Source: Weissella confusa (GTDB lineage: Bacteria > Bacillota > Bacilli > Lactobacillales > Lactobacillaceae). From it: a DNA stretch of 48,871 nt. Shown piece after piece: positions 26,620-36,654 of this stretch. Both the position numbers and the translations under genes were made by a program. Where the stretch lies: assembly GCF_004766315.1 (NCBI RefSeq), contig NZ_PVSN01000044.1, forward strand, positions 1 through 48,871. The letters run 5' to 3'. The notes beneath the pieces are model-generated. The model did not search any database, was not told the origin of the DNA, and saw nothing but the letters and a program-made list of their open reading frames with translations. The first letter of the stretch is position 1. Each line of letters starts with the position of its first letter.

Positions 26620-28881
26620 CTATCGCAAGTAATACGTGCCGTCATTTCCGAAGAAGTAACGTTGTCCATCAATCGTTTGCCAACCTTGGACAGCACGACC
26701 ATTTTGGTCTGTGTAGTACTTGTACCCCCAGGCTTCACGCCAGCCTTCATTTTGACGAACACCATCTACAAACCAGTAGTACGTGCCCATGTAGAAGCGG
26801 AATCCTGTGTACAATTGGCCGTTCTCATACCAACGGTAACCACCGTTGTATTGTGATCCGTCATACAAGTAGCCACTCTTGGTGCTGTTTGTATTGCTGT
26901 TGTAGTCACTAAGGTCACCGGTAAACTTTGAGCCATCTGCATTGCGCAAGTAGTACGTACCGTCGTTACCGAAGAAGTAACGTTGACCGTTAATCGTTTG
27001 CCATCCTTGCACAGCACGGCCACTGGCATCTGTGTAGTACTTGTTACCCCAAGCTTCACGCCAACCGGCATTTTGACGAACACCGTCAACGAACCAGTAG
27101 TATGTGCCTGTGTAGTAACGGAAGCCAGTGTATAGGTTACCATCTTCGTACCAGCGGTAGCCACCGTTGTACTTTGAGCCGTCGTACAAGTAACCGCTCG
27201 CTGTACCACGGAGGTTAAACGTACCATTCGTACCAAAGTTGTAGGCAACACCGTCAATAATGTAGGCGTCTCCTTGGACTGAGCGACCGTCAGCGCCAAC
27301 GTAGTAGGTGTTCCCCCACTCCTTAACCCACTTGTTTTCTTGACGAACACCGTTAATGAAGTAGTAGTACGCACCGTAGTACATACGGAAGCCGGTGTAC
27401 AATTGACCGTTCTCTAGCCAACGCCAACCATCTGACGTATTTAGATAACCGGACTCACCACCGCGAAGGTAGAACGTGTTGTCTGTGCCGAAATCATAAG
27501 CAACGCCGTTAATCTTGTAGGCCTTTCCTTGAACAGAACGGCCATCAGCACCGACGTAGTAAGTCTTACCCCACTGTGAGACCCATTGATTTTCTTGACG
27601 CTCACCATTTACAAAGTAGTAGTACGCGCCGTAATAGCTGCGGAACCCAGTGTATGGTTGTCCGTTTTCAATCCACTTCCAGGTGCCATCACCCATTTGG
27701 AGGTAACCTGACTTGTCACTGTAACGCTTGTAGTATGTGTTGTTATCACCATAGAAGTTAACTTGGCCATCAACGATAACATAGTTTTGTTGCAAACGGC
27801 CATCCTTACCAACGTAGTAAGTCTTGCCGTCTTGCGTGACTTCACCAGCTTGCTTAACCAAGTTGTGTGTTTCTGGATCGAACCAATAAGCCACACCGTT
27901 AATCTTGGTGATACCTGACGCCAAAGCCAACTTACCATCGGCACCCTTCGTCACGTATTGTGCATCCCCATTATCAAGATACTGCCAACCGACGTGGGTT
28001 GCTTCATAATTTGCCGTCGTGTCGTGCTCAGAACCATCCGTCAAAACATTAGCGTGGTCTTCCAAGAATTGGGCGACAATCGCTGACATCTTTTGGTATG
28101 TTTCGGCAGTTGGGTGAACCGTCTTATCACCCAATGCGGCTGGTGAACGATCAATCTTGTAGTTATCCCAGTTCAACACCGGAATCCCAAAACCAGTGTA
28201 AACGTCGGTCAATGCCTTAACCATGTCATTGTGGCTGTATCCACCACTGTGCTTCGTATCAAAATCACCGTTTAGATAATCTGCAAATGGCAAGACACCA
28301 TAAATCACAATGTTTGGGTTAGCTGCGCGCAACGCACGGATGTTATCAACCAAGCGTTGTTGCACGAAGCCCAAGTTGTTAGCACTGTAATTTAAATCGT
28401 TAACCCCAAGTTCAATCACGACAACTGGATTTGTTTCGTTCTTAAAGTTTGGGTCGGCCGTCACTTCTGAAACAGTTCGTGTGAAGTGAATTGGATCATT
28501 TGATTGTGTTGTCCCTGAAATTTGTGAACCTGAGTGTGCGTGGTTGTTATACAACGTTTTAAAGTCCATGTTCTTGTGCAAATTAACTGACCAAGAATCA
28601 ACCACCGTGCTACCGTTATAACCGACTGATAGTGAATCGCCCAATGTCCACAAATTACGGTCAGCAAATGCTTGCTTAGTATCTGATGTATCCTTTTCAG
28701 GCGCCTTTTGATCAGCATTCGCTGCCGTTGGCTTAACACCTTCAAGTGATTGCGTCGTTGCTAAACTTTCTTGCGCTGGTACCACCGTGTCCGCTGAGAC
28801 GTTACTACTCATTAACGTCATCATTGAACTTGTGCCCAATACAACTCCCGCAATTAAAAGTTGCTTACCTACTTTTCCCAT
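26620..28881 (-). CDS. Secreted SGNH/GDSL hydrolase with four YG-rich modules
   Basis: 753 residues. A signal peptide (about 1-31, VSAD) and a short linker precede an SGNH domain (about 75-270): WTLGDSLSVG with the Ser nucleophile, a central Gly in SGSQISG, VIELGVNDLN with Asn, and GDKTVHPT with the Asp/His pair. After a degenerate module, four complete ~80-residue modules fill the C-terminal half. SGNH enzymes are often carbohydrate or peptidoglycan O-acetyl esterases, so deacetylation of wall or capsule glycans is plausible. Its closest relative in the window is 30897-32834. ATG at 28881 follows GGGGAGG. The two C-terminal modules are nearly identical, so recombination could change copy number. 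Confidence 0.88.
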   Translation of the reverse strand: MGKVGKQLLIAGVVLGTSSMMTLMSSNVSADTVVPAQESLATTQSLEGVKPTAANADQKAPEKDTSDTKQAFADRNLWTLGDSLSVGYNGSTVVDSWSVNLHKNMDFKTLYNNHAHSGSQISGTTQSNDPIHFTRTVSEVTADPNFKNETNPVVVIELGVNDLNYSANNLGFVQQRLVDNIRALRAANPNIVIYGVLPFADYLNGDFDTKHSGGYSHNDMVKALTDVYTGFGIPVLNWDNYKIDRSPAALGDKTVHPTAETYQKMSAIVAQFLEDHANVLTDGSEHDTTANYEATHVGWQYLDNGDAQYVTKGADGKLALASGITKINGVAYWFDPETHNLVKQAGEVTQDGKTYYVGKDGRLQQNYVIVDGQVNFYGDNNTYYKRYSDKSGYLQMGDGTWKWIENGQPYTGFRSYYGAYYYFVNGERQENQWVSQWGKTYYVGADGRSVQGKAYKINGVAYDFGTDNTFYLRGGESGYLNTSDGWRWLENGQLYTGFRMYYGAYYYFINGVRQENKWVKEWGNTYYVGADGRSVQGDAYIIDGVAYNFGTNGTFNLRGTASGYLYDGSKYNGGYRWYEDGNLYTGFRYYTGTYYWFVDGVRQNAGWREAWGNKYYTDASGRAVQGWQTINGQRYFFGNDGTYYLRNADGSKFTGDLSDYNSNTNSTKSGYLYDGSQYNGGYRWYENGQLYTGFRFYMGTYYWFVDGVRQNEGWREAWGYKYYTDQNGRAVQGWQTIDGQRYFFGNDGTYYLR

Positions 28882-28983
28882 TTCGTAATGGCCTCCCCGT
28901 TTTGCTTACTTTTAGACTACCAAATAGAACACATTCGTCAAGCCCTTTGCAATAGTAAGTATTTTTCGTTACCAAATCGTAAG

Positions 28984-29025
28984 AAAACGCGTGTCAGCCC
29001 CGTCATATGGGCAAACACGCGTTTT
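28984..29025 (-). terminator. Terminator behind the PTPS-related pseudogene
   Basis: AAAACGCGTGT/ACACGCGTTTT with a 20-base loop. It is symmetric and may act in both directions. Confidence 0.65.
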
Positions 29026-29033
29026 ATTTGTCT

Positions 29034-30766
29034 TTATTTTTTAACTTTTCGAAAAATAATCATCGCAATAATTACCACTGGCCAAGCCAATGAAATGGCA
29101 CTCATAATTACAAGCCAGATTGGTGTCTGCTGTGAAATCGTGACCGTGTGCGTCTTGCCTTGCAATAGCTTCGCATTAATCGCCCATTGGCCAGCAACGA
29201 TTCGGCTTGGCACCAACTTGCCATCGACCTTAATCACAAGTGGCAACTTGTTATAACCTAGCACCGGCAACTTAACATGCCCGGTTTCAGTTACTGCCGG
29301 CACCGTCAACGTCATCGTTTGTGGCGTTATGTTAACCTTAGTTGGCTTAATCACCGCGCCAGATGCAGCTTGCAAGTCATGTGCCAACAAACGTAAACCG
29401 TTTTGATCATTGCCGATAAATGACAAGTTATCGGCTTTATTTGTCAAAGCTGCCTTTGGCATATAGTCCGAATAATTCATCATTAACCAGAAACGCTCCT
29501 CCCGGGTATTAGCCTCGGTAATCGCAGCTGTTTCTGGTACGCCATAGCCATCACTCAAACCTGTACCGAATTGGTCAATTTGTGCCGTTGTCAGCTCAGA
29601 CAAGTGCTTTGTGCCCTTTGCAAAATTATCGACCGCCATCGCCCCATTAAACACAGCTAATGCCGTCAAAACAAGGATAATCCCCGTTGAAACTTTGTCT
29701 TCAATTTCATTCATAAAGACAATTATTTCAATCAAAGCCAATGATGGCAACAGCAAACGCGCTGGCAGCTGAATAACTGCAATCGGTGTATTTTGCAAAA
29801 CGTTCCACGGGAAGATGTTCGTTGACATCAAGAACATCCCCACGCCGACGACAACCAGCACATAAGCTAACTTATCTTGGTAGAAACGACGGAACAAAAA
29901 TAGCAACAATAGCAATGGCGCTAACATCAATCCCGATTCAAAGCCTGGCTGCTTTAACACAAAATCAGAGATGTTGTACGTGCGTTGCGCCAAAATAGAA
30001 CTAGCTGGTGCTTTCAAGACGTTCGACATTTGCAGATACACAATCGGACCAAGCACCGCCAACGCACCCGGCACTAGCAAGACTGCATAGCGGAGACCGG
30101 CCATAAAAACGTGCCGGCGTTGTGGTGAAATAATCAACACTACAACGAACGCGATAATCATGATGAGATGCACAATCAAGAATGTCATCAAGTGCGCATA
30201 CGCCATACCGACGCCACCAACCGCCATCATCAAAACTGGTGACCAACTAAAGTCTTGCTTCGCTAACACACGGTATAATCCAAAGAACGCAAATGGAATA
30301 AACATCGTCCCAGCAGCCGTTGAGAAGGATCCACTGGTTAGCATTTCCAACGCCACGTGCACTTGGAACGTGTACAGCAACGCAAATAGCAACGCTGGCT
30401 GTTTCTTCAACCCAGCCCACTTGGCAGCAACGAACGCCAAAACGCTTGTCGCAAATGTCATCAAGGCTAAGATCCATTGCAATTGTGACAAGATACCACT
30501 GACACCTGACGTCAGTGCAGCAAATACCCCAACACTTGCCAAGGGTAAAACATGTTCACGGCAATCCCAATACCGCCAAAGCTATTAAAATTCTGTGGAA
30601 ATAGTCCTTACCCATTGAACCAATAATCCAACTGATGCACACGTGCTAGGTGGTAAAACATATCCACGTTCAACCACATCAACGGATCAAACATTGGCTT
30701 CACAACCACCCCGACAATCACGGCTAATACTACGCCGATGACGACATACGATATCGTTTTTTTCAT
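29034..30766 (-). pseudogene. PTPS-related GT-C-like polytopic membrane protein, broken by a stop and a frameshift
   Basis: The original start is ATG at 30766 (AGGATGG upstream), giving MKKTISYVVIG and a DMFYHLARVHQL motif like the D-x-FH-x-x-R of PTPS-related (PF10131-like) proteins. An in-frame TAA at 30608-30610 interrupts after YWFNG; the same frame continues GLFPQNFNSFGGIGIA to about 30546. There a one-base loss near 30541-30546 (FYP to LASVG) shifts into the frame that stays open for about 500 residues to 29034. With one base restored the span is exactly 578 codons, close to the 596-residue intact paralogue at 38745-40535. Two independent lesions make a functional product unlikely. The intact gene would be a multi-pass membrane protein of the cell-surface glycan pathway. 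Confidence 0.88.
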
Positions 30767-30852
30767 TTTATCTCAACCATCCTCATAAGCCCTACTCAAA
30801 TATAATCGGTATTTCTATCATATCGTGATTACACAGTAAATGTCTAATCAAA

Positions 30853-30885
30853 AAAGGAGCGACGAGAACCACTCATCACTCCTTT
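30853..30885 (-). terminator. Terminator of the second SGNH surface hydrolase
   Basis: AAAGGAG...CTCCTTT with inner GA/TC and GAG/CTC pairing, then seven T on the minus strand. Confidence 0.85.
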
Positions 30886-30896
30886 CAAATTAACCA

Positions 30897-32834
30897 TTAA
30901 CGTAGGAAGTAAGTTCCGTCTTCACCAAAGTAGTAACGCGTCCCATTGATTGTTTGCCAACCTTGTACCGCGCGTCCTTCCTTGTCAGTCCAGTACTTGT
31001 ATCCCCAAGCCGTACGCCAACCTTGGTTTTGACGAACCCCGTCAACAAACCAGTAGTACGTTCCCATGTAGTAACGGAAGCCGGTAAATAGCTTACCATC
31101 TTCATACCAACGGTAACCACCATTCTTCTTTGAGCCATCGTATACATAACCAGATGTACGACCGCGCTTGTGGAACGTGCCGTTGTTACCGAAGTCGTAG
31201 GCAACGCCGTTAATCATGTAAGCATGACCTTGTACTGAGCGACCATCACCACCAACGTAGTAAGTGTTACCCCATTCTGAGACCCACTTGTTCTCTTGAC
31301 GAACACCCTTGTTGAAGTAGTAGAAGGCACCCATGTAGTTGCGGAATCCCGTGTAAAGCTTACCGTTTTCGTACCAGCGCCAACCACTTGGGCTGTTTAG
31401 GTAACCAGACGCTGCACCGCGAAGGTGGAACGTGCCGTTTGTTCCGAAGTCGTATGGCACACCATCGATGAAGACGGCTGAACCTTGCACTGAACGACCG
31501 TCAGCACCAACGTAGTACTTGTTACCCCATTCTGAAACCCAACGATTTTCTTGGCGAATACCATTGATGAAGAAGTAATAAGCCCCCATGTAGCTACGGA
31601 AGCCCGTGTACAATTGTCCCTTTTCAAACCAGTACCAACCCCCGTTCAATGGTTGCAAGTAACCCGTTTGATCATTTTGACGCTTGTAGTACGTCCCATT
31701 GTTACCGTAGTAGTTGACCTGCCCGTTAACCATGATTAACCCTTGAATCAACTTACCATCAGCACCAGTGTAGTAGCTCTTGCCCGCGTTTGATACTTCA
31801 CCAGCATGCGTTGCCATCGCCCCTGACTTAGGGTCGAACCAGTAGTAAGTACCCGCAATCTTTTGTGCGCCAGCAGCAAGTTGCGTCACACCGTTTGATC
31901 CCTTACCAAGACCATATTGTGCTTCACCCTTGTCATTCCAGTGCCAACCGTTTGAGTAGAAATACTTACCCGTATCCTTCTCCGTCCCTGGCGTCAAAAC
32001 ATTTGCGTTCTTGTCCATGAAATCAGCAACAATTTCTGACATGTGGGCGTATGTTTCACCAGTTGGATGGACTGTCTTATCACCCAATGAATTAGGTGAA
32101 CGATCAATATCGTAATTAACCCAATCCAGAACTGGAATCTTGAAGCTGGCATAAACTTCTGTCAACGCATCCGTCAATTGGTTAAAGCTGTAACCACCAC
32201 CGTGAATTGTGTTGAAGTCACCACCCAAGTAATTCGCAAATGGCAAAATACCGTAGATTACGACATTTGGGTTTGCTTGACGCAAAGTGCGAATGTTTTG
32301 TGACAAACGTTCTTGCACGTACTTCAAATTGTTCGAGCTGTAGTTCAAATCGTTAACACCCAACTCAATCATCACCACCGGTTGCTTATCTGACGTGAAG
32401 GCAGCATTGCCAATGACATCAGAAACCGTCTTTGAAAAGTGAATTGGCTCACCAGAAGGCTTTGGACCTGCAATTTGAGAACCAGAGTGCGCATGCTCAT
32501 TGTGCAACGTCTGGTACTTCATGTTGTAGTGCAAGTTTTCTGACCAAGAATCAGAATCGTCAGCCCCGTTGTACCCAACCGCAAGTGAGTCTCCCAAGGC
32601 CCACAAGTTATGGTTAGCAAATTTCGTCTTTGTATCTGATGTATCCGTAATCACTGGTGCCACCCCAGCTGAAGGGGTTACGGCTGCAATCCCCTCAATC
32701 GATTGGGTGGTTGCTAGTGATTCCGTTGTGTGCAAAATCGTGTCAGCAGACACTGGTTGGGGCGTTGTCAGCAACGCGCCACCAGCACTCAATACCAAAA
32801 CAGCCATCAATAGCTGTTTGCGTGCATCTCCCAT
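30897..32834 (-). CDS. Secreted SGNH/GDSL hydrolase with three YG-rich modules
   Basis: 645 residues from ATG at 32834 (GGGAGG upstream; a longer frame would run through the promoter region). Signal peptide about 1-31 (PVSAD). The SGNH domain has WALGDSLAVG, SGSQIAG, MIELGVNDLN and GDKTVHPTGE, so Ser, Gly, Asn and Asp/His are all in place. A degenerate module and three full ~80-residue modules follow. It is a paralogue of 26620-28881 with the same domain order. The upstream region shares a conserved element with the KxYKxGKxW gene (see 32863-32923), suggesting common control. A carbohydrate O-acetyl esterase role is a guess from the fold. Confidence 0.88.
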   Translation of the reverse strand: MGDARKQLLMAVLVLSAGGALLTTPQPVSADTILHTTESLATTQSIEGIAAVTPSAGVAPVITDTSDTKTKFANHNLWALGDSLAVGYNGADDSDSWSENLHYNMKYQTLHNEHAHSGSQIAGPKPSGEPIHFSKTVSDVIGNAAFTSDKQPVVMIELGVNDLNYSSNNLKYVQERLSQNIRTLRQANPNVVIYGILPFANYLGGDFNTIHGGGYSFNQLTDALTEVYASFKIPVLDWVNYDIDRSPNSLGDKTVHPTGETYAHMSEIVADFMDKNANVLTPGTEKDTGKYFYSNGWHWNDKGEAQYGLGKGSNGVTQLAAGAQKIAGTYYWFDPKSGAMATHAGEVSNAGKSYYTGADGKLIQGLIMVNGQVNYYGNNGTYYKRQNDQTGYLQPLNGGWYWFEKGQLYTGFRSYMGAYYFFINGIRQENRWVSEWGNKYYVGADGRSVQGSAVFIDGVPYDFGTNGTFHLRGAASGYLNSPSGWRWYENGKLYTGFRNYMGAFYYFNKGVRQENKWVSEWGNTYYVGGDGRSVQGHAYMINGVAYDFGNNGTFHKRGRTSGYVYDGSKKNGGYRWYEDGKLFTGFRYYMGTYYWFVDGVRQNQGWRTAWGYKYWTDKEGRAVQGWQTINGTRYYFGEDGTYFLR

Positions 32835-32862
32835 GACTAGAAAATACCTCCCTAAAAATTCG

Positions 32863-32923
32863 ATATGTACCAGAATACGGGGCGGTTTTAACCAATTTTC
32901 TATCAATATGTGAATATTTTAAG
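32863..32923 (-). promoter_or_regulatory. Upstream element shared with the KxYKxGKxW surface gene, copy A
   Basis: Read on the minus strand: CTTAAAATATTCACATATT, about 20 bases, then CGTATTCTGGTACATATCGA. The same two blocks, with few changes, occur at 36590-36654 at a similar distance before another secreted protein gene. Likely a promoter or operator; the bound factor is unknown. Confidence 0.5.
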
Positions 32924-32951
32924 TTGCTTACAAAACGAAAATAAAATGAAA

Positions 32952-32980
32952 AGGCATGTTAGCAAAACGCTAACATGCCT
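32952..32980 (-). terminator. Terminator of the second flippase gene
   Basis: Perfect 12-bp arms AGGCATGTTAGC/GCTAACATGCCT, followed by TTTTCATTTTAT on the minus strand. Confidence 0.85.
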
Positions 32981-33010
32981 GAAACATAATCTCTTTTTAT
33001 GACATTGCTG

Positions 33011-34471
33011 TTACGCGCGGTGTAGCTTTCCCTTCACGAAATCAATAATGATTCCAGCGAAATTCGTCTTCAACGCAACACTCAAAACCATGTAGATAAT
33101 GCCACCAATGGCAATTTCAATCATTGACCACAATGCAGTTGCTGGCATCACCAATTGGATTGGCCAGACTACAACGAACATGACGGCACCGGCGATAAAG
33201 TACTTCCAAACACCACCGAAAAATTGTTGCATGTCCAAATCTTTGCGCACAACCCAAATTTGGTAAATTGTCACGATCAACTCTGACAAAGCCGTTGCAT
33301 AAGCCGCACCATACAAGCCCCATAGTGGAATGAAGCCGAAGTTCAACACAATGTTGACGACCGCACCCAATGTCACCGACACCGTGTAATCACGCACACG
33401 GTTAACCGGCATCAAATATTGCGTGCCGATAACATTACTCCAAGCAATGAACAGAATGATTGGTGACAAGAACGCAATCGTGACACCAGTTGGCGCAAAC
33501 GGTTCACCCAAGAACCACAAAATCAACTTTTGTGACACAGCAGCCATACCGAACATCAACGGTACCGCCAAGGCCGTCACAAAGTCCATTGAACTGTAGA
33601 TAGCCTTGTTAACACCCTTGTGATCCCCATTCGCAAATTGGTTCGCGACACGTGGCAACATCACCGTTCCCACGGCCGTAACCAAGGCCAATGACACCTT
33701 CACAATCTTATCAGCGTTGTCATAGAAACCTGACAAGTCCGCCGAACCGTGCGCCAACATTGGCAACATTGTCTTGTTCAATTGCAAGTAGATTTGCGTG
33801 GCAATCGTCGGAATGAACATCGCTACCGTCGGTCCCAAGTGACGCATGATTTGCATGTCAGACCACTTTGGCATCTTCACCTTACCTGGCAAGTAGAACC
33901 ACATCGTGATATTTCCAATCACTTGAGTCAATGCCAGTAGCAAGATGTACTTGTTAACATCGTGACTTGACTTAACCAAAACGAAAATCAAAACCACCAT
34001 GGCAATCTTAACCAAAGAATTACGGACAACCGTCTTCTTAAAGTCCTCAAGTCCCATGAAGTACCAAGAAATATCCAAAATGCCTGAGACAATCACCCAT
34101 CCTTGTAGAATCAGTTGTGGGTAATACTTGTGGAACTCATTTGTCATCACTTGTGACATACCAAAGATGAACACGAAGTAAATGATCAACGCGATGACTC
34201 CCACAATGATATGTAGGATTTGGATTTCCCAGAAACGCTTGTCTCGCTCAGCAACATCATCACGAACATAAGCAATTTCACGTTGTCCGTACAAGGTAAT
34301 TCCCAGTGTCGCTAGCAACAAGAAGTACGTTACAACGGAATTTGTCCACGCTTGGATACCAACACCTTGCGTACCCAAAACGTGCGCCAAGTAGGTCATC
34401 GTTAGCAACGGCGCAATCACCGTCAGCAACTGGTAACCCACGTTGTACAAATAATTTTTAACAATTTGCAT
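33011..34471 (-). CDS. Polysaccharide flippase (Wzx/MOP superfamily)
   Basis: 486 residues from ATG at 34471, which is preceded by AGGTG; a GTG three codons earlier lies in that site. About 14 hydrophobic segments, with the Wzx-type N-terminus (NYLYNVGYQLLTVIAPLLTMTYLAHVLG) and the LGITLYGQREIAYVRDD loop of the polysaccharide biosynthesis branch. It would translocate lipid-linked repeat units of the polymer built by the genes at 36650-45718. It lies apart from that cluster, separated by the KxYKxGKxW gene, and has its own terminator. Confidence 0.9.
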   Translation of the reverse strand: MQIVKNYLYNVGYQLLTVIAPLLTMTYLAHVLGTQGVGIQAWTNSVVTYFLLLATLGITLYGQREIAYVRDDVAERDKRFWEIQILHIIVGVIALIIYFVFIFGMSQVMTNEFHKYYPQLILQGWVIVSGILDISWYFMGLEDFKKTVVRNSLVKIAMVVLIFVLVKSSHDVNKYILLLALTQVIGNITMWFYLPGKVKMPKWSDMQIMRHLGPTVAMFIPTIATQIYLQLNKTMLPMLAHGSADLSGFYDNADKIVKVSLALVTAVGTVMLPRVANQFANGDHKGVNKAIYSSMDFVTALAVPLMFGMAAVSQKLILWFLGEPFAPTGVTIAFLSPIILFIAWSNVIGTQYLMPVNRVRDYTVSVTLGAVVNIVLNFGFIPLWGLYGAAYATALSELIVTIYQIWVVRKDLDMQQFFGGVWKYFIAGAVMFVVVWPIQLVMPATALWSMIEIAIGGIIYMVLSVALKTNFAGIIIDFVKGKLHRA

Positions 34472-34496
34472 GTTATTCACCTAATTTACATAATTA

Positions 34497-34535
34497 AAAA
34501 ACACTTCTTCCAGTTTAGCACGGAAGAAGTGTTTT
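34497..34535 (-). terminator. Terminator of the KxYKxGKxW surface gene
   Basis: AAAACACTTCTTCC/GGAAGAAGTGTTTT with a 10-base loop and a following T run on the minus strand. Confidence 0.85.
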
Positions 34536-35686
34536 GAGTATGCTATTCAGATGTCAGCTTAGCCTTGCACACGGCGCGTTGCCCATGTGTCAGCGATTGA
34601 CGCCCATGAGTAACGGGCATCATTCTTGTTCACGATGTCATTAAAGTGTGACACGCCAACCCCACCAGTTGGTGAGTTTGGTGAATCGTGCAAGAAGTAA
34701 CCACCACCAAGGTATAGCCCCACGTGACCCAAGCCACCGAAGAAGATCAAGTCACCACGACGCAAGCTGCCCCAGTTAACACCACGGCCACGGTTTACTT
34801 GTGAGTACGTCGTTGTGTAGCTAACTGGCTCCAACGTCAAACCAGCATTAGCGTATGACCAGTGCACGAATGATGAGCAGTCAAACTCACGGCGTGCAAT
34901 TGACCAGCCGTTACGACCACCACCCCAAACATATGGTGAATGACCAACCAACGTTGAGCCAATGTTAATCGCGTTATCAATTGTCCAATCAACCGTCACG
35001 TGTCCTGAGCCATTCGCCCAGTAACGGTGGCCGTTTTCATGAACGTGTTGGTTAACTGCCTTCGTGTACGTACCAGCGTGGAAGTAGTACAACTGACCAT
35101 ACCAGTACTCGTAACCTGAAATCACACGACCTGATCCATCAAACATGTACCAATCACCCCAACGTGACAAGTCGTATGAGTTCGTGTGCTTTGTGTATGT
35201 GTTGTGGTCGAAGTAATAGTATGACCCAGCCCACTTCACCACGTCAGTCAAGATGCGGCCGTCGGCACCAAACATGTACCAGTCACCCCAGCGTGCCAAA
35301 TCATATGAGTTGGTGTGCTTCTTAAATGTGTTGTGGTCGAAGTAGTAATACGTACCAGCCCATTGGTAAACGTCAGACACAATCTTACCGTCTTCACCAA
35401 ACATGTACCAGTTACCGTCTTGAGCTTGGACATAGTTGTGCTTAACCATTTGCTTCGTGTTGAAATCGAAGAAGTAGTAAGTGCCATCAATCTTTTGACG
35501 ACCAGCTTGCTTTACGCCGTTCTTGAACAAGTACTTCGTCTTCGTGTTGTCAGCCATGTAACCATTAGCTGCAGCACCCTTTACGTAGTACGTGTTGCCG
35601 TTGTAACCCGTCAACACAACACCGTTTTGGTAGAACTTACCATCAGAGTGCTTTCCTGTTAGCAAAACACCGTTCTTGTAAATCTT

Positions 35687-35860
35687 ACCGTTCTTCGTAC
35701 CGTTGAACTTGGCGCCGTTAACGTACAACACGCCGTCCTTCGTACCGTTGAACTTTACACCGTTCACGTACAAGGCACCGTTCTTTGTGCCGTTGAACTT
35801 CACACCATTGACGTACAAAGCGCCATCCTTAGTTCCGTTAAACTTCACACCGTTCACGTA
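35687..35860 (-). repeat. 42-bp tandem coding repeats (YVNGVKFNGTK-x-G)
   Basis: Four consecutive 14-codon units in the KxYKxGKxW protein gene, nearly identical in DNA as well as protein. Such arrays change copy number easily; the frameshift lies about 80 bases upstream in the coding direction. Confidence 0.85.
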
Positions 35861-36174
35861 GTAGATGCCGTTACGAACACCGGTAACCTTCTTACCGTTT
35901 TCGTACAAAACACCCTTTCGGTCGCCGTTGACCGGCTTACCTTTTCATACAAAACGCCCTTACGGTCACCATCAACCGGCTGACCGTTCTCGTACAGAAC
36001 GTCATCCTTTGTACCATTAAACTTTTCACCATTCACGTAGTACACATCGTTGATTGTTCCAGTGTATGGTAATCCATCTTTGTACATCTTACCGTCAGCT
36101 TTGGCGATTCCAGTCAAAACCTTACCATCTTGATAGTACAAGCCATCAGCTTCATTTTTACCATCTGGAATCGT

Positions 36175-36327
36175 AGTTGGTACAGTTGGTGTTTCAGTCT
36201 CCGGGTCAGCGGGCATTGTTGGATCTAGAGGCATCGTTGGAGTTGGCGTTTCCGGATCAGATGGCATCGTTGGATCCAAAGGCACTGTTGGTGTTAATGT
36301 GTCTGGATTTGATGGCATCGTTGGATC
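36175..36327 (-). repeat. 51-bp tandem coding repeats (Pro/Thr-rich spacer)
   Basis: Three 17-codon units of the type DPTMPSDPETPTPTMPL, probably an extended wall-spanning spacer. Confidence 0.85.
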
Positions 36328-36585
36328 TAGTGGCACTTCTGGCGTCACCGTCTCAACGTTCTCCGGCACTGTTGGCGTGTCCACCTCTGGTTGATTCGTC
36401 TCGTTATCGCCTTCATCTCGAACTTCAACCGCCAAAGCTGAAGCCGTTTCACTCTTAACCTCATCAGCGGATACAGCTGACCCACCAGCCATTCCAATAC
36501 CGACAATTGCAACAGCCGCAGCAACCCAGTGCTTACCGACCTTGTACATCTTTTTACGCATGTTCTACTCCCTGAAAATTAAAAA

Positions 36586-36621
36586 AATACTCGATACGTA
36601 TCAGAATACGCACCGAGTATT
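36586..36621 (-). terminator. Terminator of the acyltransferase gene, within copy B of the shared upstream element
   Basis: AATACTCG/CGAGTATT followed by seven T on the minus strand. It ends the polysaccharide operon and lies 25 bases before the KxYKxGKxW start, so a promoter for that gene must overlap it. Confidence 0.65.
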
Positions 36622-36654
36622 AAAAATTATCAGTTAATATGTGAAAATTTTAAG
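36590..36654 (-). promoter_or_regulatory. Upstream element shared with the second SGNH gene, copy B
   Basis: Read on the minus strand: CTTAAAATTTTCACATATT, about 24 bases, then CGTATTCTGATACGTATCGA. The second block contains the dyad CGTAT-TCTG-ATACG. See 32863-32923 for copy A. Confidence 0.5.

Larger units (their letters stand above)
34559..36561 (-). pseudogene. KxYKxGKxW-signal NlpC/P60 surface protein, split by a one-base deletion
   Basis: The gene starts at ATG 36561 (GGGAG upstream) with a KxYKxGKxW signal peptide (KMYKVGKHW, hydrophobic stretch, VSAD). Next come a Pro/Thr-rich spacer with three 17-residue repeats (79-129), short YYQDGK/YENGQ repeats, four 14-residue YVNGVKFNGTK repeats, several 40-residue WYMFG/YYYFDHNT repeats, and a C-terminal NlpC/P60 domain with Cys in FDCSSF and His in GLGHVGLYLG and YFLHDSP. 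A base is missing near 35941/35942: GAAAAGGTAAG where the adjacent repeat reads GAAAACGGTAAG. Restoring it gives exactly 668 codons. As it stands the product ends about 30 residues after the shift, without the enzyme domain. Sequencing error, true mutation and slippage-type variation are all possible. Confidence 0.88.

Noticed and set aside
26620-32834. Regularly spaced DNA repeats as a CRISPR-like array
   Set aside because: The repeats are ~240 bp, in coding frame and encode the YG-rich modules; there are no short palindromic repeats with unique spacers.
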